Assembly: GCF_003105155.1 (NCBI RefSeq) | Contig: NZ_QETK01000041.1 | Location: 1-41,524, forward strand | DNA length: 41,524 nt | Origin: Pseudomonas sp. SDI | Lineage (GTDB): Bacteria > Pseudomonadota > Gammaproteobacteria > Pseudomonadales > Pseudomonadaceae | Direction: 5' to 3' | Part shown: in pieces, positions 14,389 to 21,362 of the stretch | Numbering within the stretch: the stretch's first letter is position 1 | How the letters are laid out: each line of letters opens with the position of its first letter | Translations under genes and position numbers: made by a program | The notes under the pieces: model-generated | What the model saw: the letters and a program-made list of their open reading frames with translations, nothing else | What the model was told of the DNA's origin: nothing | The model's database searches: none

Positions 14389-15936
14389 TTAGAGACTACC
14401 GCCGCGACGACTCGGGATGGTGGCATGGCGCTGCAACGTAGCGCCGAGGAAGAACGCCGGCGCACGCAGCCGCGACATCAGCATCAGCACGATGCCCAAC
14501 AGCAGAATGATCATCGCGATCACGAACACCAGCCCCAACCCACCGACATGCGAACCGCTGCCGAACGACGGCGAAGCACTGTCGATGGCCGTCTGCACGA
14601 AGATCACCGAGAGAATCACGCCGCCCAGCCCCGGGCACAGGCCACGCATGAGAAAATGGCGCAGGCTGTCGAACAGGCTGTGGCGGAAGTACCAGACGCA
14701 GGCAAACGCCGTCAGCGAATAGTAGAAGCAGATCATCATGCCGAGTGCGGTGATGGTGTCCGCCAGCACGTTTTCGCTCAAGGTGCGCATGGTCACGTAG
14801 AACAGACCTGCCGCCAGACCGGCACAGATGGTGGCGTAACGTGGGGTTTGCGAACGCGGGCAGATGTTGGCGAAACGCTGTGGCACCGCACCGTAGTAGC
14901 CCATGGCAAGCAGGGTGCGCGCCGGCGAAACGAAGGTCGACTGCAACGATGCGGCGGTGCTCGCCAGCACGGCAATGGACATCAGGATCGCCAACGGGCC
15001 CATGACCGGACCGGCCAGGTGAGCGAAGACGTTTTCCTGGATACGCGGGTTGCCCAGGCCCAGGCCGATGTCGCCGATCCCGGCAAACTGCAGGGTGGCG
15101 ATTGCAGTCACCACGTACAGCACCAGAATCAGCAGCACGGTCAGGGTGGCAGCACGACCAGGGATCTTTTCGCTACCGACCGACTCTTCGCTGACCGTCA
15201 GGCATACGTCCCACCCCCAGAAGATGAAGATCGACAGCGACAGGCCGGCGGTGAAGGCCGAGAACGACTCGACCCCGAACGGGTTGAACCAGTCCGGGTC
15301 GAACGCCAGCGAAGGCCCGTCCACCGGCCCTCCAAAGGCGGCCAGGGCAAAGCCCACCAACACCACTAACTGTAGGGCCACCAGTGCATACTGCACCGTC
15401 ATGGTCGTGCCGATTCCGCGGCAGCAGATCCACACGGCCATGGCGATGAAGATGCAGCAGGTGGTTACGTTTATCAGCAGATTGTCGGCCAACGCGGCAA
15501 TCGCATGGCTCCCCGTGAGTTGCCCGAGGAACAGATAGAAGAAGTCGACCGCCACCCCGGCAAGGTTGGACAGGACGATGGTGGTGGCCGTGACCAGACC
15601 CCAGCCGCCGATCCAGCCGATCATCGGGCCGAACGCCCGTGCCGACCAGGTAAAGGACGTGCCGCTGTCCGGCTCGGCGGCGTTCAGCTCGCGATAGCCC
15701 AGGGCTACCAGCAGCATCGGCAGGAAGCCGACGATGAACACGGCCGGCAGGTGTTCGCCCACCTCACGCACGGTCGGGCCGAGCGCGCCAGTGAGGGTAT
15801 AAACCGGTGCAATGGTGGAAATGCCGAGCACGATGCTCGCCAGCAGGCCAAGCCGGCCCTTGGCCAGCCCCTTGGACTTTACTGTGCTGGCCTGCCCCGC
15901 ATCGGGGGGCCGGCCTGCTTCAGTGTAATTACTCAT
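14389..15936 (-). CDS. APC-superfamily amino acid/polyamine permease (PuuP-like)
   Basis: A 515-residue inner-membrane protein with about 12 hydrophobic helices, starting after a soluble N-terminal tail. The first helix region GLLASIVLGISTIAPVYTLTGAL and the GYRELNAAEPDSGTSFTW segment are typical of the APC superfamily. I chose MSNYTEAGRPPD at 15936; the ribosome site is weak (GGCGGC), and a GTG 60 bp upstream has none. The gene is on the same strand as the polyamine genes, 110 bp after the hydrolase gene, so it is likely the importer for putrescine, gamma-glutamylated amines or a related amine. The exact substrate cannot be read from sequence. Confidence 0.8.
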   Translation of the reverse strand: MSNYTEAGRPPDAGQASTVKSKGLAKGRLGLLASIVLGISTIAPVYTLTGALGPTVREVGEHLPAVFIVGFLPMLLVALGYRELNAAEPDSGTSFTWSARAFGPMIGWIGGWGLVTATTIVLSNLAGVAVDFFYLFLGQLTGSHAIAALADNLLINVTTCCIFIAMAVWICCRGIGTTMTVQYALVALQLVVLVGFALAAFGGPVDGPSLAFDPDWFNPFGVESFSAFTAGLSLSIFIFWGWDVCLTVSEESVGSEKIPGRAATLTVLLILVLYVVTAIATLQFAGIGDIGLGLGNPRIQENVFAHLAGPVMGPLAILMSIAVLASTAASLQSTFVSPARTLLAMGYYGAVPQRFANICPRSQTPRYATICAGLAAGLFYVTMRTLSENVLADTITALGMMICFYYSLTAFACVWYFRHSLFDSLRHFLMRGLCPGLGGVILSVIFVQTAIDSASPSFGSGSHVGGLGLVFVIAMIILLLGIVLMLMSRLRAPAFFLGATLQRHATIPSRRGGSL

Positions 15937-16046
15937 GAGTTTGCCGCCGCTATTGGTATTGTTCTTCAGGACGCCCCGTCCGACGTCCGCTTTCACTCAA
16001 TTGAAGCTGGTGCGTGGTGCTGCAAACCGGCGTCTGCCGGGTTAGC

Positions 16047-16826
16047 TCATAGAGCTTTCTCCCGCAAACGTTCACCGGCCGCATGAGCCAGGCAGGCTTC
16101 GCGGAACGCCTTGAACAGGCGCAGCGAAACCGGGTTGTCGACAAAGCGCCATTCCGGGTGCCATTGCACCCCGAGCACAAAGCCGGGCGCGTCCTCCATG
16201 GACACCGCTTCGATCAGTCCATCTGGAGCCAGCGCTTCGGCACGCAAGCCGTCAGCCAGGCGGTCGATGCCCTGACTGTGCAGCGAGTTGACCATGAAGC
16301 TTTCGGCCAGGCCCAGCCGTTCGAATTTCCCCCCTGGCTGCACGTGCACCAGGTGGCGCGGGCTGTACTGCTCTTCCAGCGGCGCTTCGTGCGGCTCGCG
16401 ATGGTCGAGGTAGCCCGGCAGTTCCTGGACCCGTTGGTGCAGGGTGCCGCCCAGGCTCACGTTCAGTTCCTGGAACCCGCGGCAAATGCAGAACACCGGC
16501 ACGCCGGTGTCGATGGCGGCCTGCAGCAGCGGCAGGGTCAGGCGGTCACGAAACACGTCGTGCCGGGTGCCTTCCGCGCTGGGCGCGCCATTGTAATGAT
16601 GCGGCTCGACATTTGAAGGCGAACCGGTAAAAAGAATGCCATCCAGGCGTTCGAGGATGCGCAGCGGGTCCACCGGCTCGTCGCGGGCCGGCAGAATCAG
16701 CGGGATGCCGGCAAAGCCGGCGGCCTCGACGTACTTGTCACCCGCCGTGTGCGACGAGTTCTTGCCCAGTTGCTGACGGCAGGCGGTGACCCCGATCAAC
16801 GGGGCCCGGCCGGTGGCGTGCTTCAT
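16047..16826 (-). CDS. puuD: gamma-glutamyl-gamma-aminobutyrate hydrolase (PuuD/PauD class, class-I GATase-like)
   Basis: A 259-residue peptidase C26 enzyme that splits gamma-glutamyl-GABA into glutamate and GABA. The nucleophile is Cys115 in FCICRGFQELN, and the other two catalytic residues are His223 and Glu225 in VQWHPEW. The N-terminal IGVTACRQQLG and the GILFTGSPSNVEPHHY loop are typical of PuuD. GAGGGTG precedes the start. It begins 12 bp after the stop of the second dehydrogenase gene, so the two are translated from one message. This supplies the last step of the glutamylated polyamine route. Confidence 0.9.
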   Translation of the reverse strand: MKHATGRAPLIGVTACRQQLGKNSSHTAGDKYVEAAGFAGIPLILPARDEPVDPLRILERLDGILFTGSPSNVEPHHYNGAPSAEGTRHDVFRDRLTLPLLQAAIDTGVPVFCICRGFQELNVSLGGTLHQRVQELPGYLDHREPHEAPLEEQYSPRHLVHVQPGGKFERLGLAESFMVNSLHSQGIDRLADGLRAEALAPDGLIEAVSMEDAPGFVLGVQWHPEWRFVDNPVSLRLFKAFREACLAHAAGERLREKAL

Positions 16827-16838
16827 TGGTTCACCCTC

Positions 16839-18332
16839 TTAGAGCTTGATCCAGGTCGCCTTGAGTTCGGTGTATTTGTCCAGCGCGTGCAGCGACTTGT
16901 CGCGACCGTTGCCCGACTGCTTGAAGCCGCCAAACGGCGCGGTCATATCGCCACCGTCGTACTGGTTGACCCAGACGCTGCCGGCGCGTAGGGCGCGGGC
17001 GGTGTTGTGGGCCTTGGAGAGATCGGCGGTCCAGACTGCCGCGGCCAGGCCGAAGGGCGAGTCGTTGGCGATAGCGATCGCCTCTTCGGCGGTGTCGAAG
17101 GCGATCACCGACAGCACCGGGCCGAAGATTTCTTCGCGGGCGATGCGCATGGCATTGCTCACGCCATCGAAAATTGCCGGCTGCACGTAGACGCCACAGG
17201 TGTCTTCGAGCACACGCTGGCCACCCGTGACCAGGGTCGCGCCATCCGCCTTGCCAGCTTCGATGTAGCCGAGCACGGTATCGAGCTGGGTGGTATCGAC
17301 CAGCGCACCGACGCGGGTCTCAGGGTCCAGCGCATGGCCTGGCTTCCAGGCCTTGAGGGCCTCGACCACCAACGGCAGGAACTGCTCCTTGATCGAACGC
17401 TCGACCAGCAGGCGCGAGCCGGCAATGCAGACTTCGCCCTGGTTGAAGGCGATGGCTGCCGCCGCAGCTTCGGCGGCGGCGTGCAGGTCCGGGGCGTCGG
17501 CAAAGACGATGTTCGGGCTCTTGCCCCCGGCTTCCAGCCAGACGCGCTTCATGTTCGACTCGCCGGCATACACCATCAGTTGCTTGGCGATACGGGTGGA
17601 GCCCGTGAACACCAGAGTGTCGACGTCCATGTGCAGGGCCAGGGCCTTGCCGACGGTGTGGCCATAGCCTGGCAACACGTTGAGGACGCCCGCCGGGATG
17701 CCCGCTTCGAGTGCCAGCTGGGCGACACGAATGGCGGTCAACGGCGATTTCTCGGAAGGCTTGAGGATCACCGAGTTACCGGTGGCCAGCGCAGGGCCGA
17801 GTTTCCAGCATGCCATCATCAGTGGGAAGTTCCACGGAACAATGGCTGCGACCACGCCAACCGGCGAGCGGGTGACCAAACCCAGCTGGTCGGACGGGGT
17901 CGCAGCAACTTCGTCATACACTTTATCGATCGCTTCGGCGTTCCAGCGGATAGCGTTGGCCGCCGCCGGAATGTCGATGCTCAAGGAATCGGCAATCGGC
18001 TTGCCCATGTCCAGGGTTTCCAGCAATGCCAGTTCCTGGGCATTGGCCAGCAGCAGGTCGGCGAACGCGATCAGCACGCGCTTGCGCTGGGCCGGGGCCT
18101 GGTTGGCCCACACGCCGCTGTCGAAACTGCGCCGGGCGGCGGCGACGGCACGCTCGGCGTCGGCGTCATCGCAGCTGGCGATCTGCGTCAACGGGCGGCC
18201 GTCGACCGGGCTTGTGCAGTCGAAGGTCTCGCCCGAAGCACTGGCCGTGTACTGGCCGTCGATGAAGGCCCGGCCTTCGATGTTCAGGCCCTGGAAAAGC
18301 GCTTCCCATTGGTCGCGGGTTGGAATTGTCAT
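16839..18332 (-). CDS. gamma-glutamyl-gamma-aminobutyraldehyde dehydrogenase (KauB/PauC/PuuC type), copy 2
   Basis: A 497-residue aldehyde dehydrogenase aligning without gaps to the copy at 69-1562. Catalytic Glu267 (WLEAGGKSPN) and Cys302 (GEVCIAGSR) are kept. By eye, about 80 percent of residues are identical, but this is uneven: residues 1-137 differ at roughly a third of positions, while the middle (about 200-330) and last 57 residues are almost identical. Placed between the gamma-glutamylpolyamine synthetase gene (18 bp upstream) and puuD (12 bp downstream), it is the dedicated dehydrogenase of this cluster. Whether the two copies differ in inducer or in aldehyde (putrescine- versus agmatine- or lysine-derived) is open. 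Confidence 0.9.
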   Translation of the reverse strand: MTIPTRDQWEALFQGLNIEGRAFIDGQYTASASGETFDCTSPVDGRPLTQIASCDDADAERAVAAARRSFDSGVWANQAPAQRKRVLIAFADLLLANAQELALLETLDMGKPIADSLSIDIPAAANAIRWNAEAIDKVYDEVAATPSDQLGLVTRSPVGVVAAIVPWNFPLMMACWKLGPALATGNSVILKPSEKSPLTAIRVAQLALEAGIPAGVLNVLPGYGHTVGKALALHMDVDTLVFTGSTRIAKQLMVYAGESNMKRVWLEAGGKSPNIVFADAPDLHAAAEAAAAAIAFNQGEVCIAGSRLLVERSIKEQFLPLVVEALKAWKPGHALDPETRVGALVDTTQLDTVLGYIEAGKADGATLVTGGQRVLEDTCGVYVQPAIFDGVSNAMRIAREEIFGPVLSVIAFDTAEEAIAIANDSPFGLAAAVWTADLSKAHNTARALRAGSVWVNQYDGGDMTAPFGGFKQSGNGRDKSLHALDKYTELKATWIKL

Positions 18333-18350
18333 TGCGTTGTTCTCCAGGCG

Positions 18351-19733
18351 TTACACCGTGTGCAGGTACCAGTTGTATTCGAGGTCGGAAATCGACACCT
18401 CGAATTCCGCCATTTCGCTTTCCTTGCAGGCGACGAAAATGTCGATGTAGTCCGGGCTGATGTACTGGTTCAGCACTTCGCTGTCATCGAGCTCGCGCAG
18501 CGCATCGCGCAGGTTGTTCGGCAGGCTCTGCTCCAACTGCTCGTAGGAGTTGCCCTCGATCGGCTCGCCTGGCTCGACCTGATTGGTCAGGCCGTGGTGA
18601 ATGCCGGCGAGGATCGCCGCCATCATCAGGTACGGGTTGGCGTCGGCGCCGGCGACCCGGTGCTCAAGGCGCACGGCGTCGCTGCTGCCGGTCGGCACGC
18701 GGACGGCGACGGTGCGGTTGTCCAGGCCCCAGCTCGGCGCGTTCGGCACATAGAACTGGGCGCCGAAGCGGCGGTACGAGTTGATGTTCGGGCAGAGGAA
18801 GGCCATCGACGCCGGCATGGTTTCCAGCACGCCGCCAATGGCGTGGCGCAGCGCATCGCTTTGCAGCGGGTCTTCGCTGGTGAAGATGTTCTTGCCGGTT
18901 TTCTTGTCCAGCAGCGAGATGTGCACGTGCAGGCCGTTGCCTGCCTGGCCCGGGTAGGGCTTGGCCATGAAGGTGGAGTCCATCTCATGGTCGTAGGCGA
19001 TGTTCTTGATCAGGCGCTTGAGCAGCACGGCGTAATCGCAGGCTTTCATCGCATCGGCAACGTGGTGCAGGTTCACTTCAAACTGCGCCGGGGCACTTTC
19101 CTTGACGATCGCGTCGGCCGGGATGCCCTGCTCTTTCGCCGCTTCGAGCATGTCCTGCAGGCAATCGACGTACTCGTCGAGGTCGTCGATCAGGTACACC
19201 TGGGTCGACTGCGGGCGCTTGCCGGAGATCGGCGAGCGCGGCGGCTGCGGCCGGCCGTTGAGGTTGTCCTGATCGATCAGGTAGAACTCCAGCTCGAACG
19301 CGGCGCAGATATCCAGGCCCAGCGCATCGAACTTGGCGACCACACTGCGCAGCACTTCCCGTGGGTCGGCGAAGAACGGCGTGCCATCCAGCTCGTGCAT
19401 GGTCATCAGCAATTGTGCGGTCGGACGCTTCTGCCAGGGCTCGTAGGCCAGGGTGCCGGGGATCGGGAAGCAGATGCGGTCGGCGTCGCCGATGTCCAGG
19501 CCCAGGCCGGTGGACTCGACGGTAGAACCATTGATATCGAGGGCAAACAGCGAGGCCGGCAGATTGATGCCCTTCTCGTAGACTTTGACCAGGCTGGCGC
19601 GCTCGATGCGCTTGCCACGCACCACGCCGTTCATGTCCGCAATCAGCAGATCGACAAATTGAACCTCAGGGTGGGCCTTGAGGAATTCACCCATCTCATC
19701 GAGAGGGATGGCGCACGGAGTGACCGACGTCAT
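18351..19733 (-). CDS. puuA: gamma-glutamylpolyamine synthetase (glutamine synthetase-like, PuuA/PauA class)
   Basis: A 460-residue protein of the glutamine synthetase fold. The N-terminal beta-grasp part (residues 1-110) contains FVDLLIADMNGVVRGKRI. The catalytic domain has AFELEFYLID (metal-binding Glu), NGLHVHISL and VRVPTGSSDAVRLEHRVAGADANPYL (ATP and glutamate contacts). Unlike true glutamine synthetase it is short and lacks the adenylylation-loop Tyr, and its neighbours are polyamine genes. It would ligate glutamate to putrescine or another polyamine using ATP. AAAGGATG precedes the start. It is the first gene of the minus-strand operon puuA-dehydrogenase-puuD-(permease), divergent from a LysR-type regulator. 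Pseudomonas genomes usually carry several PauA paralogues with different polyamine preferences. Confidence 0.88.
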   Translation of the reverse strand: MTSVTPCAIPLDEMGEFLKAHPEVQFVDLLIADMNGVVRGKRIERASLVKVYEKGINLPASLFALDINGSTVESTGLGLDIGDADRICFPIPGTLAYEPWQKRPTAQLLMTMHELDGTPFFADPREVLRSVVAKFDALGLDICAAFELEFYLIDQDNLNGRPQPPRSPISGKRPQSTQVYLIDDLDEYVDCLQDMLEAAKEQGIPADAIVKESAPAQFEVNLHHVADAMKACDYAVLLKRLIKNIAYDHEMDSTFMAKPYPGQAGNGLHVHISLLDKKTGKNIFTSEDPLQSDALRHAIGGVLETMPASMAFLCPNINSYRRFGAQFYVPNAPSWGLDNRTVAVRVPTGSSDAVRLEHRVAGADANPYLMMAAILAGIHHGLTNQVEPGEPIEGNSYEQLEQSLPNNLRDALRELDDSEVLNQYISPDYIDIFVACKESEMAEFEVSISDLEYNWYLHTV

Positions 19734-19833
19734 GGCTTGGCATCCTTTGATTTTTTTATCGGGGCGGCGATGAACAAGAGGGGGTGCAGTGGTACCTGGA
19801 AAGCGGCGATGGTCCGATTATTTTTTTGGGGAC

Positions 19834-19880
19834 TTCCATCGGTGGAACGGCTGAACATCCTTTTTCGGACGTGCGTTCCA
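19834..19880. promoter_or_regulatory. candidate operator between puuA and the LysR gene
   Basis: TTCCA (19834-19838) and TGGAA (19843-19847) form an inverted pair with a 4-bp centre, TCGG. TGGAACG (19843-19849) is also the inverse of CGTTCCA (19874-19880), 24 bp away. Three half-sites in about 45 bp suggest a dimer- or tetramer-binding site, as expected for the divergent LysR-type protein. Confidence 0.4.
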
Positions 19881-19900
19881 TAGATTGATAGCGCCATGAG

Positions 19901-19929
19901 TTGATTCATGGCTGCCGCCTCACTATAGA
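19901..19929 (+). promoter_or_regulatory. sigma-70 promoter of the LysR-type gene
   Basis: TTGATT (19901-19906), a 17-bp spacer and TATAGA (19924-19929) lie about 50 bp upstream of the ATG at 19981. This placement makes the alternative ATG at 19930 unlikely as a start, because it abuts the -10. Confidence 0.6.
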
Positions 19930-19980
19930 ATGGCCCCAGCGCAACAGACATTGGCATTTAGGCAAGCAAAGAGTGCATCC

Positions 19981-20853
19981 ATGCAATATCAGATCAGCCA
20001 CGCCGACCTTTCGCTGGTACTCGCCCTGGTTCGCGGCCGCTCCCTGGCGAAGGCTGCGGACCTGCTCAAGGTCGATGTATCAACGGTTTTTCGCTCGATC
20101 CGGCGCATGGAAGCCGCCCTTGGTACCGCGTTATTTGTCAAAAGCCGCAAGGGCTACATCCCCACCGGCACCGCCCAGGCCCTCGCCGAGCAGGCCGAAC
20201 GCGCCGAGCAGGCACTGGATGCGGCGCGGGTGGCCCTCGAACATGGCGAACAGGTGGTCAGCGGCACGGTGCGCCTGACCTGCACCGACGCGGTGCTGCA
20301 CAGCCTGCTGCTGCCGGCGCTGGCCGAGTTCATGCCGGCGTACCCGGCGTTGTCGCTGGAGCTGGCCACCTCGAACACCTTCGCCAACCTCAGCCGGCGC
20401 GATGCCGACCTGGCCTTGCGCCTGACCAACACGCCGCCCGAGCACCTGGTCGGACGCTGCCTGGGCAAGGCGTCGTACGTGCTCTGTGGCCGCGAGGAAT
20501 TCCGCCAACGCCTGACCGACGCAGCGGCCAGCGTGCCGTGGATCTCCCCGGACGATTCGATGCAGGACCACCCCACCGTCGTCTGGCGTAGCGAGCAGAT
20601 GCCCGGGCTGACCCCGCGCTACCGCTGCAGCGGCATCGCGCCGATCGCCCAACTGGTCAGCGCCGGGCTCGGCGTGGCGGCGTTGCCAGACTATATGGTG
20701 CACACCCTGCCGGGGGTGAAAACGCTCAGCGAGGCGTTGCCGGGCTGCGACACCGAGCTGTGGCTGCTGACCCGGCCGGACTGCCGTGCCCTGCGCTCGG
20801 TGCAGACACTGTTCGACGAACTGACACCGCGCTTGCGCGATGCGCTGATCTGA
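19981..20853 (+). CDS. LysR-family transcriptional regulator
   Basis: A 290-residue regulator with the N-terminal winged helix-turn-helix (about residues 5-60, containing GRSLAKAADLLKVDVSTVFRS then IRRMEAALGTALF). It is followed by a substrate-binding-like effector domain (about 88-285) with the conserved VSAGLGVAALPDYMV segment. AAAGAG lies upstream of the ATG. It is transcribed away from puuA and is the natural candidate for controlling the puuA operon, in response to a polyamine or pathway intermediate; this is inference from position. It has no obvious terminator before the rpoZ promoter region. Confidence 0.88.
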   Translation: MQYQISHADLSLVLALVRGRSLAKAADLLKVDVSTVFRSIRRMEAALGTALFVKSRKGYIPTGTAQALAEQAERAEQALDAARVALEHGEQVVSGTVRLTCTDAVLHSLLLPALAEFMPAYPALSLELATSNTFANLSRRDADLALRLTNTPPEHLVGRCLGKASYVLCGREEFRQRLTDAAASVPWISPDDSMQDHPTVVWRSEQMPGLTPRYRCSGIAPIAQLVSAGLGVAALPDYMVHTLPGVKTLSEALPGCDTELWLLTRPDCRALRSVQTLFDELTPRLRDALI

Positions 20854-20887
20854 CCGACGAGGTTTTTAACGCCCCACATCAAGACAG

Positions 20888-20934
20888 TTGTGCTAGAGCC
20901 GCAGACCTAGGTATTGTCGCGCTATCCGCGGCTC
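20888..20934 (+). promoter_or_regulatory. putative rpoZ promoter with an overlapping inverted repeat
   Basis: TTGTGC (20888-20893), an 18-bp spacer and TATTGT (20912-20917) form a moderate promoter upstream of rpoZ. GAGCCGC (20896-20902) and GCGGCTC (20928-20934) are a perfect inverted pair that brackets the -10. Confidence 0.35.
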
Positions 20935-21035
20935 GGATTGAAATCAGCGCTTCCCTAAAGGCTGGTGATTTTTTAAACTATCGAGTCCGCTCGCCCATTT
21001 GGGCTGAACACCGCATTTGCTACTTGAGGAAGACC

Positions 21036-21302
21036 ATGGCCCGCGTAACCGTTGAAGATTGTCTAGAACACGTGGATAACCGCTTTGAGCTGGTCATGCT
21101 GTCCACCAAGCGTGCCCGTCAGTTGTCCACCGGCGGCAAAGAGCCAAAAGTAGCTTGGGAAAACGACAAACCTACCGTCGTCGCCCTGCGCGAAATCGCT
21201 GAAGGTATCTGCACGCCTGAGTTCATGGCCGAGCAGGAAATCGTTCACGAAGACCCTGTCTTCGCTGCATTTGGCGAGGATGAGGCCAACGAGGCCGTCT
21301 AA
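21036..21302 (+). CDS. rpoZ: RNA polymerase omega subunit
   Basis: An 88-residue protein starting MARVTVEDCLEHVDNRFELV, with the conserved STKRARQL and KPTVVALREIAEG segments. Omega wraps the C-terminus of the beta' subunit and, in E. coli, forms one (p)ppGpp-binding site. GAGGAAG precedes the ATG. It lies 60 bp upstream of spoT, so the polymerase subunit and the alarmone enzyme are probably co-expressed. Length is normal. Confidence 0.97.
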   Translation: MARVTVEDCLEHVDNRFELVMLSTKRARQLSTGGKEPKVAWENDKPTVVALREIAEGICTPEFMAEQEIVHEDPVFAAFGEDEANEAV

Positions 21303-21362
21303 GCCCATGCCTGGTCGACGTTGTACGGCGCGGCAACCACACTCTCGGCAGGAGACGCCATC

